This document shows positions 1 to 9,865 of a stretch of 64,000 bases of DNA, piece by piece. Position 1 is the first letter of the stretch. Each line of letters begins with the position of its first letter. This stretch comes from Chitinophagaceae bacterium IBVUCB2 (lineage in GTDB: Bacteria > Bacteroidota > Bacteroidia > Chitinophagales > Chitinophagaceae): assembly GCA_002127295.1 (NCBI GenBank), contig NFUV01000003.1:248001-312000 (forward strand). Direction: 5' to 3'. The notes under the pieces are model-generated. The model did no database searches. It had not been told where the DNA came from and saw only the letters and a program-made list of their open reading frames with translations. The position numbers were made by a program, and so were the translations under genes.

Positions 1-1631
1 TCAGCCCGGAATGATTGCTGGTTAACCACTTTCTGATATTGTGCGATATAGTGGGTGGCTTTCATAAAGGTTAATGCATTGGGTGAGGGTAGGTATCTTC
101 TTTCCGGGTTTTGATAAAAAACTCCATAGGCTACGGATGCCTGGCTCCCTTTGCCCAGCTTATATGCAAGCGACAAACGGGGGGCAATATTGGCTTTATC
201 TAAAACAGAAGAATGTTCAGCTCTTAATCCAGCTTTTATTGCCAGGTCGTTCGTAGCATACACATCCCCTTCAACAAATATTGCTTTGATATGCTCTTTT
301 ATATTGTTAGGATACCGTTGCCCGTCAAATGCTGTATAAACTAATTTATCATCACTAAAATTATACTCAGCTCCGAAACGTATTGCACTCAAGCCCTTTA
401 ACTTTTTTTCTACTACTGTTTTGGCATTAAAATAATTTCCTTTAGTCTCAACAGTAAATTTTTTGAACTCGAGTCCTGTTAACTGTACATCAGCTTTATT
501 CATATCCTGCATCACACTATTAATGTCATCTTTATTATTAGTGTAGGAAGCACCGATATTTATTTTCCACCTGTTCGCCAAATTCTCTCTCCAGGTTAAA
601 TTATGATAGAAATTAGTGTTACTGATAGCAAATTTGTCGAGGTATCCAAGTGAATCAATGCTGTTGGTAGTAAAACCTAATTTATTGCTGCTGTAGTAGC
701 CATAATATTTCAGCATACCTGTTGCTGATGTTTTGATACGAAAGTTAGCATCTGCATTATGATAAGCAGGCACTTTTGAATAATCCTGTCGTTGTTTTAT
801 TACTTTAAATCCAAGGGTTAGATCAGTATAACCATAACTGGCTCCCCAGGACGATTTTTTATTTTTTGCCAGATGTTGAATTCCTGCATTGGCACTTAGT
901 ACTGTTATGCCTACACTGGCTGATGATTGTTCTGGCAAATCAATAGACTCTAATATTAAGGCGGAAGACAATGCTTGCCCGTATAATGCAGAATAACCAC
1001 CGGTACTAAAAACAGTTCCTTTAAAAATAAAGGGAGAGAATCTTCCAAACTGTGCAATATTGGGAACACTGCTGTAGAAAAAATTATTCACCAATGTGCC
1101 ATCAATAAATGTTTTTGTTTCCGCAGCTGTACCACCACGAACAAACAAACCTTCGCTTTCACCTACCTGCTGAGCACCTGGTAATGTTTTTAATGCACCG
1201 GTAATATCACCATTAGCACTGGCAGTAGTTACTATATCAATGGGATCTAAAACAATTGCAGCTCGTTTTCTATCACTAGCTTCAAAAGTTCCGGCAGATA
1301 ATACAACAGCAGTAAGTTCGCTAATTTCTTCCTTTAAAACAGCATCAACAACCAATGTAGTTCCTTCCAGTTTTACTTTTTGCTCAAATGGTTTAAAACC
1401 AATTGAACTAAATACTAATAACTGCTCTCCTTTTTCCGTGGTTTTAAAAGAATAGCTACCCGTTGAATCAGATGTGGCACCATCATAACTATCCTTAATA
1501 GAAATACTGACCCCGGTCAACGGTTTTTGCTTATTATCCTTAATTACTCCTTTAATAGTTACCTGGCCATTTACCAGGCAAAAAGAGATTCCAAAAAGTA
1601 ATACAAGCGGCAATTTTTTATACCAATTCAT
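1..1631 (-). CDS. TonB-dependent outer membrane receptor, N-terminal part (cut by window edge)
   Basis: The reading frame is open from ATG at 1631 to the left edge with no stop, so the C-terminus lies outside. A signal peptide (MNWYKKLPLVLLFGISFCLV, cleaved near NGQ) is followed by a carboxypeptidase-regulatory-like beta domain (VTIKGVIKDNKQKPLTGVSI, about residues 25-105). A plug domain follows (GALKTLPGAQQVGESEGLFV, RGG), then barrel strands; the last visible residues (IAQYQKVVNQQSFR) resemble the barrel half of catecholate-type receptors. It probably imports an unknown ligand using TonB energy. It stands alone, with its own perfect promoter just upstream and no SusD partner visible. Family assignment is firm; the substrate is unknown. 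Confidence 0.88.
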   Translation of the reverse strand, partial: MNWYKKLPLVLLFGISFCLVNGQVTIKGVIKDNKQKPLTGVSISIKDSYDGATSDSTGSYSFKTTEKGEQLLVFSSIGFKPFEQKVKLEGTTLVVDAVLKEEISELTAVVLSAGTFEASDRKRAAIVLDPIDIVTTASANGDITGALKTLPGAQQVGESEGLFVRGGTAAETKTFIDGTLVNNFFYSSVPNIAQFGRFSPFIFKGTVFSTGGYSALYGQALSSALILESIDLPEQSSASVGITVLSANAGIQHLAKNKKSSWGASYGYTDLTLGFKVIKQRQDYSKVPAYHNADANFRIKTSATGMLKYYGYYSSNKLGFTTNSIDSLGYLDKFAISNTNFYHNLTWRENLANRWKINIGASYTNNKDDINSVMQDMNKADVQLTGLEFKKFTVETKGNYFNAKTVVEKKLKGLSAIRFGAEYNFSDDKLVYTAFDGQRYPNNIKEHIKAIFVEGDVYATNDLAIKAGLRAEHSSVLDKANIAPRLSLAYKLGKGSQASVAYGVFYQNPERRYLPSPNALTFMKATHYIAQYQKVVNQQSFRA

Positions 1632-1655
1632 GCTAATCAGTTTCAAATTTCAGAA

Positions 1656-1687
1656 CAAACATAAAGTAGTTTATATTATAAACCAAA
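1656..1687 (-). promoter_or_regulatory. Bacteroidota-type promoter of the 1-1631 receptor
   Basis: On the minus strand, TTTG (1684-1687) is followed after 20 bp by TATGTTTG (1656-1663). This fits the Bacteroidota primary-sigma consensus TTTG-N19/20-TAnnTTTG exactly. Transcription would start about 18 nt before the ATG at 1631. Confidence 0.7.
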
Positions 1688-1698
1688 TTGTATTTAAA

Positions 1699-1730
1699 TA
1701 AAAAAAACCGCCTCGCTTGTGGCGAGACGG
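1699..1730 (-). terminator. Rho-independent terminator after the T9SS cargo gene
   Basis: CCGCCTCGC (1708-1716) and GCGAGACGG (1722-1730) form a hairpin with one mismatch. On the minus strand it is followed by a run of U residues (1700-1707). It lies 25 bp past the stop at 1756. Confidence 0.8.
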
Positions 1731-1755
1731 CTGTTGAACCCCTATCAAATGATTT

Positions 1756-3183
1756 TTAATTCTTTATAATCTTTTGTTGTGCCACCTGTCCTTCGCACAT
1801 TACACGTACAAAATAGAAACCAGGGGTAAGGCTGCTTGTATTTATAGTTTCTGTCTGGCTGCTGTTTGTAGCTACTGTTCTTTTAACCGGTTGCCCGTTT
1901 GCACTTACCAATTCATAAGAAACTTGCTTATTCTGCCAGTCAGCTGGTATAGTGATGCGAACTTCATTATTTACGGGGTTTGGATAAGCAACAATAGTAA
2001 TATTGTTTTCATTTTGCTTACCGATCCTGATGATTCTTGTTTCCGAAAGCTCATTCTTGCCATCGATATCCACTGAACGAAGTCTGTAATAAATTACAGC
2101 AGCACGGTTAGTATTTATATTATTATCTGAAAGCGTATAATTAGTTTTATCAGTTGCGTTACCATAAGCAAAGGCCATTCCTGCATCACTGTAACTAATA
2201 CCATCTGTACTCTTTTCAACTATAAAATGGCTAACATTTATTTCTGAAGCAGTTGTCCATTTTAAATCAACTTTGTTATTGTTCAAGGTGGCTGTAAAAG
2301 AGGTAAGTTTAACGGGTAAAGTGGAAAGAGGTGCTAGACTAAATTCACGGAACCAGGTAGAGTTCATGCGAACACCAGCAGAACTTGATAGCAATCCTGA
2401 TTTTGCACCATATCTGAATTTTATTTTTTGTACATTCTGATATTCGTACATCGTCATCACTTGCGTTGCTAATGTATCAATATTAAGGAAATTAAGAACC
2501 GGTCCATTTACTATGCTTCCCGAAATACCCTTAAAAGCATGATCGCACTGGTCATGTAGTTTACCACTACCCTGGCAATCACCACATTCATTACCAGTTC
2601 CTGATCCGCTGTTAGTATATCCATCTCCACCACAACTTGTACAACTAACTAATGGGCTGGCTATGTTATCTGCATCACATATATGGGTTTCGCCCAACAA
2701 CCCTGTTGGGATACTTGACAATAAAGTAATAAGTGAATAGCTAATCGAAGTGGGTCGGTCATAAGTTACATATTCCTTAATTGACAACGCATCTCCATCC
2801 ACATCGATAGCGGTCAATTTTACGGAATTCATTTTTTTTGTGTTGTTGGTACCGCCTTTATAAAAAATCATTTCAAAATCTACATACCAGTTTTGATTTG
2901 GTGCTACATTTCCTGTCAAACCAAATTCCGGTTGAAAGGCTTTATTAAAACCCATAGCACCATTGTCAATTGTGGACATAACAATATCATTCCTTGAAAA
3001 TTTACTGATTTTAACTTCAGCGTCAACATTGCTTGTTACATTGTTGAAACGGTAAACAGCTCCGGGTGTATTTGCTGTACCACTTACCAAAACCGGGTTC
3101 ATAAAAATCAATTCGGAACCTGACTGGCAAAATGCTGCGAGGTTAATTAATAATGCAGTAATAATGAGTAGAAATGTTTTCAT
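1756..3183 (-). CDS. Exported protein with DnaJ-type CxxCxGxG motifs and a T9SS sorting domain
   Basis: The open frame starts at 3261, but the signal peptide begins at ATG 3183 (MKTFLLIITALLINLAAFCQ), giving 475 aa. The N-terminal half is a beta-rich domain I do not recognise. It contains two CxxCxGxG repeats (CTSCGGDG and CGDCQGSG, residues 181-188 and 200-207), the zinc-ligand pattern of DnaJ, plus a further Cys and His just after. A fibronectin-like region (LPVKLTSFTATLNNNKVDLK) leads to a type A T9SS C-terminal domain (YPNPVNNEVRITIP to QQKIIKN). The protein is therefore predicted to cross the outer membrane by T9SS and be released or surface-anchored. Its function is unknown. It has its own promoter and terminator. 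Confidence 0.85.
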   Translation of the reverse strand: MKTFLLIITALLINLAAFCQSGSELIFMNPVLVSGTANTPGAVYRFNNVTSNVDAEVKISKFSRNDIVMSTIDNGAMGFNKAFQPEFGLTGNVAPNQNWYVDFEMIFYKGGTNNTKKMNSVKLTAIDVDGDALSIKEYVTYDRPTSISYSLITLLSSIPTGLLGETHICDADNIASPLVSCTSCGGDGYTNSGSGTGNECGDCQGSGKLHDQCDHAFKGISGSIVNGPVLNFLNIDTLATQVMTMYEYQNVQKIKFRYGAKSGLLSSSAGVRMNSTWFREFSLAPLSTLPVKLTSFTATLNNNKVDLKWTTASEINVSHFIVEKSTDGISYSDAGMAFAYGNATDKTNYTLSDNNINTNRAAVIYYRLRSVDIDGKNELSETRIIRIGKQNENNITIVAYPNPVNNEVRITIPADWQNKQVSYELVSANGQPVKRTVATNSSQTETINTSSLTPGFYFVRVMCEGQVAQQKIIKN

Positions 3184-3364
3184 CGTTTTCACTTTAGGGT
3201 TGAGATTAACTAGTACGGTTATGTTCTTTTGAACTTGCCTTAGATTGCTATGAAAAACCAACTTAAAGTGAGAGAAACAGACCGGGAGTATATTCCCTTG
3301 TAAGAGTAGTTTGTTTCAGGGGTCGGATTTACGTTGCTTTCTTAGGATTTGTTCGATTCTGAGA

Positions 3365-3396
3365 CAAACATAATACGCAGTTAATTTACTTGCAAG
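3365..3396 (-). promoter_or_regulatory. Promoter of the T9SS cargo gene
   Basis: On the minus strand, CTTG (3393-3396) is followed after 20 bp by a perfect TATGTTTG (3365-3372). One base of the -33 element differs from TTTG. It implies a 5' leader of about 175 nt before ATG 3183, which is unusually long beside the 8-20 nt leaders elsewhere in this window. Confidence 0.55.
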
Positions 3397-3611
3397 TTTT
3401 TTGAGTATTATTTCTTAACAAATACCGTATTTTCTGTAGTAATTTTACTTCTCATTTATGCCATTCGCTGATTTACATCCTTTTATAAAATGTGATTTTG
3501 CTATTTAATTTTTCAAATTTAGTAAGCATACAAGCCAGACAGGTACTATTTACGAGGTATGCATGGGAAAATAACTAACCCAGCTTTGATAAACAGGACA
3601 AATACCCCCAT

Positions 3612-3640
3612 AAAAAAAGCGACTGATTTCTCAGTCGCTT
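3612..3640 (-). terminator. Terminator closing the atp operon
   Basis: A perfect 10-bp stem (AAGCGACTGA at 3617-3626 with TCAGTCGCTT at 3631-3640) and a TTTC loop are followed on the minus strand by a U tract (3612-3618). It lies 25 bp past the atpA stop, so the operon ends at atpA. Confidence 0.9.
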
Positions 3641-3664
3641 AATAATATATAGTAATCTGCGAGA

Positions 3665-5245
3665 TTAGGCTTTGTAAGAAGGTATCAGGCCATTTGCCAG
3701 TTCTACCATCTTCTTAATGCCATCTTCAGGTAAGCTACCTTTCTTGAATTCAGCCATTACTTCCGGTAGTTTGTTATCCATTTCCATTAAGAAATGTTCT
3801 TCAAATTCTTTTACTCTTTTAACGGCTACTTCTTTTAATAAACCGTTTGTTCCAAGGTAAATAATAGCTACCTGCTTTTCTACTGCAAAAGGTGCATACT
3901 GTGGTTGCTTCAAGATCTCCACGTTACGGGCACCTTTGTCAATTACGTTTTTAGTAGCAGCATCCAGGTCACCACCAAACTTAGAGAAGGCTTCCAGCTC
4001 ACGGTATAGTGCCTGGTCCAATTTCAATGTACCAGCAACCTTCTTCATTGATTTGATCTGTGCATTACCACCCACACGACTTACAGAGATACCTACGTTA
4101 ATAGCGGGACGAATACCAGAAAGGAACAAGTTCGACTCCAGGAATATCTGACCGTCTGTAATTGAGATAACGTTTGTCGGGATATAAGCCGATACGTCAC
4201 CAGCTTGAGTTTCGATGATCGGCAAAGCGGTTAATGAACCACCACCTTTCACTAAATGCTTAATTGAATCCGGAAGGTCGTTCATGTTCTTAACGATCTC
4301 ATCGTTATTGATAACCTTAGCAGCTCTTTCCAGTAAACGACTGTGCAAATAGAATACGTCACCAGGATAAGCTTCACGGCCTGGCGGACGACGAAGCAAC
4401 AATGACACCTCCCGATAAGCTACCGCTTGTTTAGAAAGGTCATCATAAATGATCAATGCAGGACGACCGGTGTCACGGAAGAACTCACCAATAGCAGCAC
4501 CCGCAAATGGAGCGTAGAACTGTAAAGGCGCAGGATCAGATGCAGAGGCCGCAACAATTGTTGTGTACTGCATGGCACCAGCATCTTGTAATGTTTGCAT
4601 TACACCAGCAATGGTTGATGCTTTCTGACCAATTGCAACATATATACAATAAACAGGCTTACCTGCTGCAAAAAATTCTTTCTGATTAATGATCGTATCA
4701 ATACAGATCGCTGTTTTACCAGTTTGACGGTCACCGATAACCAACTCTCTTTGTCCACGACCTATCGGGATCATCGCATCAATCGCTTTGATACCTGTTT
4801 GCAATGGTTCTTTTACCGGCTCACGGAAAATAACACCAGGTGCTTTTCTTTCCAGTGGCATTTCATATAACTCGCCAGTAATTGGTCCTTTACCATCTAT
4901 TGGTTGACCCAACGTATTTACAACACGACCAACCATTCCCTCTCCTACTTTAATAGAAGCGATCTGGCCGGTACGTTTAACTTTCGCACCTTCTTTAATA
5001 GCGCCGCTGGCACCCATCAATACAACACCTACGTTATCTTCTTCCAGGTTCAAAGCGATTGCTCTTACACCATTTTCAAACTCCACAAGTTCACCATAGC
5101 GAACATTCCCTAATCCGTAAACACGGGCAATACCATCCCCCACCTGAAGTACAGTTCCTACTTCTTCAAGATCTGCGTGGGCATTAAAGTTGCTCAGCTG
5201 CTGACGCAGTATGGCACTTATTTCATCTGGTTTAATCTCTGGCAT
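3665..5245 (-). CDS. atpA: F1F0 ATP synthase subunit alpha
   Basis: Subunit alpha forms the non-catalytic nucleotide-binding sites of the F1 hexamer at the inner membrane. The protein is 526 aa, full length. The N-terminal beta-barrel domain (about residues 25-95) precedes the P-loop GDRQTGKT (171-178). The family segment [20 protein letters not shown] and the SVSRVGG segment carrying the arginine finger are intact. It is the last gene of atpB-atpE-atpF-atpH-atpA; atpH ends 25 bp upstream. A strong terminator follows directly, so the usual next gene, atpG, is not here, nor are atpD and atpC. Identification is certain. Confidence 0.98.
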   Translation of the reverse strand: MPEIKPDEISAILRQQLSNFNAHADLEEVGTVLQVGDGIARVYGLGNVRYGELVEFENGVRAIALNLEEDNVGVVLMGASGAIKEGAKVKRTGQIASIKVGEGMVGRVVNTLGQPIDGKGPITGELYEMPLERKAPGVIFREPVKEPLQTGIKAIDAMIPIGRGQRELVIGDRQTGKTAICIDTIINQKEFFAAGKPVYCIYVAIGQKASTIAGVMQTLQDAGAMQYTTIVAASASDPAPLQFYAPFAGAAIGEFFRDTGRPALIIYDDLSKQAVAYREVSLLLRRPPGREAYPGDVFYLHSRLLERAAKVINNDEIVKNMNDLPDSIKHLVKGGGSLTALPIIETQAGDVSAYIPTNVISITDGQIFLESNLFLSGIRPAINVGISVSRVGGNAQIKSMKKVAGTLKLDQALYRELEAFSKFGGDLDAATKNVIDKGARNVEILKQPQYAPFAVEKQVAIIYLGTNGLLKEVAVKRVKEFEEHFLMEMDNKLPEVMAEFKKGSLPEDGIKKMVELANGLIPSYKA

Positions 5246-5270
5246 ATCTGTTTCTTTTTATCTTTTTATA

Positions 5271-5834
5271 TTACTTGACTTTATAAATAAAGTCATTGTT
5301 CTCAAATTGCTTGGCAATAGCTCTAAGGTCATACGCAATACTTGCATCCACTAATTTATCTCCTATCTGCAATACGAATCCACCAATCAAACCAGCATCA
5401 ACTTTTTCTTCCACTTCTACATTTTGAAATCCTGCTGATTTTTTGACCTGCTCAACAATGCTGTTCTTTAATGCATCGCTGATTGGTGCAGCTGTGGTTA
5501 ACTTAATGGTCTGAATGTTTTTGTGTTCTTTATAAGAAGCAATAAAGGCATTCACTATTTCAGGCAAATTGCTTTCACGGCCTTTTGTAATAAGCAACGC
5601 ATTAAAAGATGCTGTTAACTCCCCGATATTGCCAGTAGTAATGGCAGTTAGGATTTTTTTCTTCGTATCCGATTTAATGATCGGGCTACGGAGCAGGTTT
5701 ACAAAATCAGGATTGCTTTTACAAACAGCCTGCAGCCATTGCATATCAGCAAATACTTTTTCTAATTGGTCCTTTTCAATGGAAAGGTCAATCAGTGATT
5801 TTGCGTATCGTGTTGCTAAACGTGGATTGGGCAT
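5271..5834 (-). CDS. atpH: F1F0 ATP synthase subunit delta
   Basis: Delta (OSCP) sits on top of F1 and anchors it to the peripheral stalk. The protein is 187 aa, normal for the family. The N-terminal helical domain starts at LATRYAKSLIDLSIEKDQLE and the C-terminal alpha/beta part contains VEEKVDAGLIGGFVLQIGDK, the conserved delta signature region. It lies between atpF (85 bp upstream) and atpA (25 bp downstream) on the same strand. The 85-bp spacer to atpF is longer than the others in the operon and carries a short palindrome (ACGAATTCAATTCGT, 5876-5890) of unknown meaning. Confidence 0.95.
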   Translation of the reverse strand: MPNPRLATRYAKSLIDLSIEKDQLEKVFADMQWLQAVCKSNPDFVNLLRSPIIKSDTKKKILTAITTGNIGELTASFNALLITKGRESNLPEIVNAFIASYKEHKNIQTIKLTTAAPISDALKNSIVEQVKKSAGFQNVEVEEKVDAGLIGGFVLQIGDKLVDASIAYDLRAIAKQFENNDFIYKVK

Positions 5835-5919
5835 AATTTATATCTTCTCGTTACTTACTTCTCGCTTCTCACTCAACGAATTCAATTCGTGGCTGGCAGC
5901 GAATAGCTTGTAGCTTTTC

Positions 5920-6414
5920 TTAATTCAATTTTACTTCGTCAACAAGACCTTTAATATGGGCTTCTTGTGCATCCTTATTTCCTAATTCTTTTCTTAATAC
6001 TTTTTCACTCACTTCAATTACCAATTTACCTACCTGGTTTTTTACTTCCGTTAATGCAGCCATCTTCTGTGCATTGATTGCAGCTTGTGCTTCAGTTACA
6101 ATTTTGTTTGCCTCTGTTTTAGCCTGCTCTTTAGCTTCGCTTACAATGCGGTCTTTTGTTTCTCTTGCTTCTTTCAGCATTTGAGCTCTTTCTTCACGGG
6201 CTTTTGCCAGCAAAGTTTCATTCTCACTTTTCATCAATGCCATTTCTTCTTTTACCCGCTGTGCAGTTGCCAGAGAATCGGTTATTGTGTTTTCACGGTC
6301 ACGCAGACCCTTTATAATTGCAGGCCAGGCCATTTTCTTCAACAGGAAGAAAACAATTAAGAAAGCTAAAAGGGTCCATACCAGTAACCCGAGTTTAGGG
6401 AGAAGCAATTCCAT
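5920..6414 (-). CDS. atpF: F1F0 ATP synthase subunit b
   Basis: Subunit b forms the peripheral stalk. The 164-aa protein has one N-terminal transmembrane helix (LLVWTLLAFLIVFFLLKKMA, about residues 10-29) and then a long charged helix rich in Lys, Glu and Ala that would form the coiled-coil dimer. The C-terminal part (VGKLVIEVSEKVLRKELG) is the delta-binding region. Only one b-type gene is present, so a homodimer is expected. It lies between atpE and atpH on the same strand. Confidence 0.95.
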   Translation of the reverse strand: MELLLPKLGLLVWTLLAFLIVFFLLKKMAWPAIIKGLRDRENTITDSLATAQRVKEEMALMKSENETLLAKAREERAQMLKEARETKDRIVSEAKEQAKTEANKIVTEAQAAINAQKMAALTEVKNQVGKLVIEVSEKVLRKELGNKDAQEAHIKGLVDEVKLN

Positions 6415-6499
6415 ATTATTCTAATTCAGTTTTTAATCAAGTTAAATACTGCATCCTCCGCCCTGTGCATCAGATGCAGTAATTTTTTTGGCAACGATA

Positions 6500-6766
<267 letters not shown>

Positions 6767-6781
6767 TTAAAAAATACATTT

Positions 6782-7918
6782 TTAGTGATGAGCAACATGT
6801 GCCTCATCGTGATGCTCACCTTCGAATGCCTGGCCGATAAATACTGCTGTTAACATTGTAAAGATGAAAGCTTGTAAGAAAGCCACCAGTACTTCGATCA
6901 GGTATATAAACACAGTAAATCCTATTGAAAGCGGAGAGGCTCCCCAACCCGCAATTGGATTTAATTGTCCGAAAATGAATATCAATGAAATCAAACAAAT
7001 GATAATAATGTGACCTGCCACCATGTTGGCAAACAACCTGATGATAAGGGCAAATGGTTTGATGAAAACACTCAAAAACTCAACAGGTACCAAAATGAAC
7101 TTTACACCTAGTGGAACTCCCGGCGGGTTGAAAATATGACCCCAGTAATGAGAGTTGGTACTGAACATAATAACTACAAAAGAAATCAAACCCAAAACCG
7201 CCGTGAAGGCAATATTACCTGTTACGTTCGCAGAACCAGGTATCAAACCAAATATGTTATTGATCAGAATAAAAAAGAAAACAGTTAGCAAATAGGGCAG
7301 ATACTTTTCGTACTTGTGACCAAGATTTGGTTTTGCTACTTCATCTCTTACAAATGTGATAACAGGCTCTAGTAAGCTTTGAGAACCTTTTGGAGCAGAA
7401 GTAACACCAACACCAGATTTATATCTTTTTGCTATCCGCAACATGATCACTACAAAAAGTGTAAGAGCAATTATCATTTGCACTACGTTCCGGGTAAGGG
7501 AGAAGTCGTACACTTTTACAGAAGGGTCAATATTACCAGCTGCATCTACTGCTACAATCGTTTCGGGTTTGAACTTTTTAGGATCTAAACCCATCTTTGC
7601 AATATTGTGCTTTGTCAGGATCACATATCCTTCATGTGCATGTTCGCCATGATGAAATGCAGATGACATAAAAGAAGTAAAGCCTTTTTGCGGAGAATAA
7701 AGTACAACAGGAAGCGGAATAGAAGCTCCAAAAAAGTGAAACTCATGCCCATCGAGTACATGCTCAAAAATCACCTCGCCTACGTTCAGTTTTTCATGTT
7801 CGCCGTCTTTTTTATCGCCTTCTCCCCCGTCTGCCAATGCAGATGTAGAAATTAGTACAAAAAATAAGCTGAAAACCGCTACAGCAAAGGATTTGAAACG
7901 ATGAACTACCATACCCAT
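6782..7918 (-). CDS. atpB: F1F0 ATP synthase subunit a, long form with signal peptide
   Basis: Subunit a forms the proton half-channels against the c ring. At 378 aa it is much longer than the enterobacterial protein. The extra N-terminus has a predicted signal peptide (about residues 1-29, ending TSALAD) and a His/Asp-rich periplasmic segment up to about residue 140. The membrane part follows, with the essential arginine at Arg294 (IIRLFANMVAGH). The C-terminus is a His/Glu tail (EGEHHDEAHVAHH). Long, signal-bearing a subunits occur in Bacteroidota. It is the first gene of the operon, with a perfect -7 element 15 bp upstream. No atpI is visible upstream. Confidence 0.95.
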   Translation of the reverse strand: MGMVVHRFKSFAVAVFSLFFVLISTSALADGGEGDKKDGEHEKLNVGEVIFEHVLDGHEFHFFGASIPLPVVLYSPQKGFTSFMSSAFHHGEHAHEGYVILTKHNIAKMGLDPKKFKPETIVAVDAAGNIDPSVKVYDFSLTRNVVQMIIALTLFVVIMLRIAKRYKSGVGVTSAPKGSQSLLEPVITFVRDEVAKPNLGHKYEKYLPYLLTVFFFILINNIFGLIPGSANVTGNIAFTAVLGLISFVVIMFSTNSHYWGHIFNPPGVPLGVKFILVPVEFLSVFIKPFALIIRLFANMVAGHIIIICLISLIFIFGQLNPIAGWGASPLSIGFTVFIYLIEVLVAFLQAFIFTMLTAVFIGQAFEGEHHDEAHVAHH

Positions 7919-7932
7919 TCCGAAATTTGGCG

Positions 7933-7940
7933 CAAAGATA
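7933..7940 (-). promoter_or_regulatory. -7 promoter element of the atp operon
   Basis: The minus-strand sequence TATCTTTG fits TAnnTTTG perfectly, 15 bp before the atpB ATG. The best -33 candidate is TTCG (7959-7962), 18 bp away and one base off. A leader of roughly 8 nt is implied. Confidence 0.55.
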
Positions 7941-8051
7941 AGGATGCAGGGGTGAAAACGAACTTTGAAAGAAAGGAATTTGGTGATTTACTGAAAAATG
8001 AAATCTACAGCGTTTTAACCCTGCTATAAAACCGACAAATTAATTTGATTA

Positions 8052-9821
8052 TCAGGAACTAACCTCCTCTTTTTTCTCAAATTGCAACTCATATAATTTG
8101 CTATAAAACCCAGCTTTTTTCAACAACTCCTGGTGAGTGCCTATTTCTTTTATTTCCCCCTTATCCAGCACTATTATTTTACTGGCTTTGCGGATAGTGG
8201 AAAGCCGATGTGCAATTACAATCGACGTTCTTCCTTTTATCAATGTATCGATGGCATGCTGAATCAGCATTTCGCTTTCGGTGTCAACAGAAGAAGTAGC
8301 TTCATCTAAAATGAGGATCGCCGGATTGTATAGCATGGCCCGGATAAAGGATAGCAATTGCCGCTGTCCCAACGATAAAGTAGCCCCTCTTTCCATTACA
8401 TTATAATCGTATCCACCCGGCAATCGCATAATGAAATCATGCATATCAATAAGCTTTGCGGCTTCAATGACTTTCTCACGGGTAATCTCCGGATTTCGCA
8501 ATGAAATATTATCTATTATTGAACCGGAGAAAAGAAACACATCCTGTAACACTACACCAACATTTTTGCGGAGCGATTCCACTTCAAATTCTTCAATATC
8601 CACATCATCGATTTTGATTTGCCCTTTTTTAATATGATATAATCGATTCAGCAAGCTGATAATTGTGGTTTTTCCGCTTCCCGTGTGACCAACAATAGCA
8701 ATCGTTTCTCCGGGATTTGCGGTGAAACTCAAATTCTTCAACACATAATTTTCGTCGTTATATGCAAACCACACTTTATCAAATTCAATTTTTCCCGCCA
8801 CTTTTTCAGGAGCATAAACTCCTTCTTTGTTAATAAAATCAGGATTGTCTAACACTTTAAAAACCCTTTCGCTGGCAATGATACCCATCTGGAGAACATT
8901 GAACTTATCGGCAATTACCCGAAGCGGACGAAACAACAAATTCAAACATAAAATAAATGCTACTACCGTTCCTTGCTGGCTTTGTTGCAGCTGCAACGCT
9001 TCTTTGGATGTCCACCAAACAATCAGGCCGATTGACAATGCCAGTACAATTTCTACTAGTGGAAAAAAAACAGAATAGGCAAATATGGCTTTGATATTGG
9101 CATTACGATGCTCCCTGTTAATAGTTTTGAATTTATTAAGTTCCTGTTCTTCTGCCGCAAAAGCTTGTACTACAGACATGCCTGTTAAATGCTCCTGTAC
9201 AAATGCGTTCAGACTGGCAACTGCATTTCGTACTTTAAAGAAAGATTTATTTATACTCTCTTTAAAATAATAAGTCGCTAAAACAATTATGGGAAAAGGA
9301 ATAAGTGCAATCAATGTTAATTGCCAGTCGCTCCAAAGCATAAAACCAAGAACAGCTACGATGGAAAGTAAATCGGCAATAATCGGGACTAACCCATCAG
9401 AAAAAATATCATTGATTGATTCAATATCATTAACCGTTCTTGTAGTTAGTGTTCCAATAGGTGTTTTATCAAATTGAGAAAGATTGAGTCCCATTATTTT
9501 TTTAAAGGTCGCCACCCGCAAATCTTTTACTACCGATTGACCAAGCACCGCTGTTGTAAATGTGAAAAGGAATCGCATGAGGGTTTCAATCACAATCAAT
9601 CCAATTTGAATAAGAGTGATCGTAACTACCATATGACCAATGGAGTTGGTTATATATTTATCAACAGTAAGCTGAATAAGGAAAGGCCTTACCGGCGTCA
9701 TAAAAGCCAGTAAAATAGCCAGTACTACAGAGAGGTAAAACTTTTTCTTATAGGGCGAGGCATACTGAAATACCCGGCGCAGTAAAGTAAAATTGAAAAA
9801 TTGTTTTTTAGGCGCTGACAA
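8052..9821 (-). CDS. ABC exporter, fused permease and ATPase (MsbA/LmrA-like)
   Basis: The 589-aa half-transporter would act as a homodimer in the inner membrane. Residues 25-310 form the six-helix permease. The ATPase domain has Walker A GHTGSGKTT (378-386), Q-loop Gln426, signature LSLGQ (482-486), Walker B ILILDE (502-507) and H-loop His538, all intact. The family exports lipids, drugs or peptides; the substrate cannot be told from sequence. It is monocistronic here, between the atp operon and a large exported protein on the same strand. A TACATTTG element lies 22 bp upstream. Confidence 0.9.
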   Translation of the reverse strand: MSAPKKQFFNFTLLRRVFQYASPYKKKFYLSVVLAILLAFMTPVRPFLIQLTVDKYITNSIGHMVVTITLIQIGLIVIETLMRFLFTFTTAVLGQSVVKDLRVATFKKIMGLNLSQFDKTPIGTLTTRTVNDIESINDIFSDGLVPIIADLLSIVAVLGFMLWSDWQLTLIALIPFPIIVLATYYFKESINKSFFKVRNAVASLNAFVQEHLTGMSVVQAFAAEEQELNKFKTINREHRNANIKAIFAYSVFFPLVEIVLALSIGLIVWWTSKEALQLQQSQQGTVVAFILCLNLLFRPLRVIADKFNVLQMGIIASERVFKVLDNPDFINKEGVYAPEKVAGKIEFDKVWFAYNDENYVLKNLSFTANPGETIAIVGHTGSGKTTIISLLNRLYHIKKGQIKIDDVDIEEFEVESLRKNVGVVLQDVFLFSGSIIDNISLRNPEITREKVIEAAKLIDMHDFIMRLPGGYDYNVMERGATLSLGQRQLLSFIRAMLYNPAILILDEATSSVDTESEMLIQHAIDTLIKGRTSIVIAHRLSTIRKASKIIVLDKGEIKEIGTHQELLKKAGFYSKLYELQFEKKEEVSS

Positions 9822-9842
9822 AGTGAGTAGTTAAAGAAGCAG

Positions 9843-9850
9843 CAAATGTA
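9843..9850 (-). promoter_or_regulatory. -7 element of the ABC exporter gene
   Basis: Minus-strand TACATTTG matches TAnnTTTG 22 bp before the ATG. No clear TTTG is seen at the -33 distance. Confidence 0.4.
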
Positions 9851-9865
9851 GAAAGAAGAAAGTTA

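Larger units (their letters stand above)
3184..3664. other. Intergenic region between T9SS cargo gene and atpA
   Basis: This region of about 480 bp holds the promoter of the cargo gene near 3365-3396, its long leader (about 175 nt), and the atpA terminator at 3612-3640. The AT-rich stretch 3400-3600 shows no convincing open frame or RNA gene. Confidence 0.6.

Noticed and set aside
5876-5890. Palindrome ACGAATTCAATTCGT between atpF and atpH
   Set aside because: Single short AT-rich palindrome in an operon spacer without U tract or repeats; likely chance.
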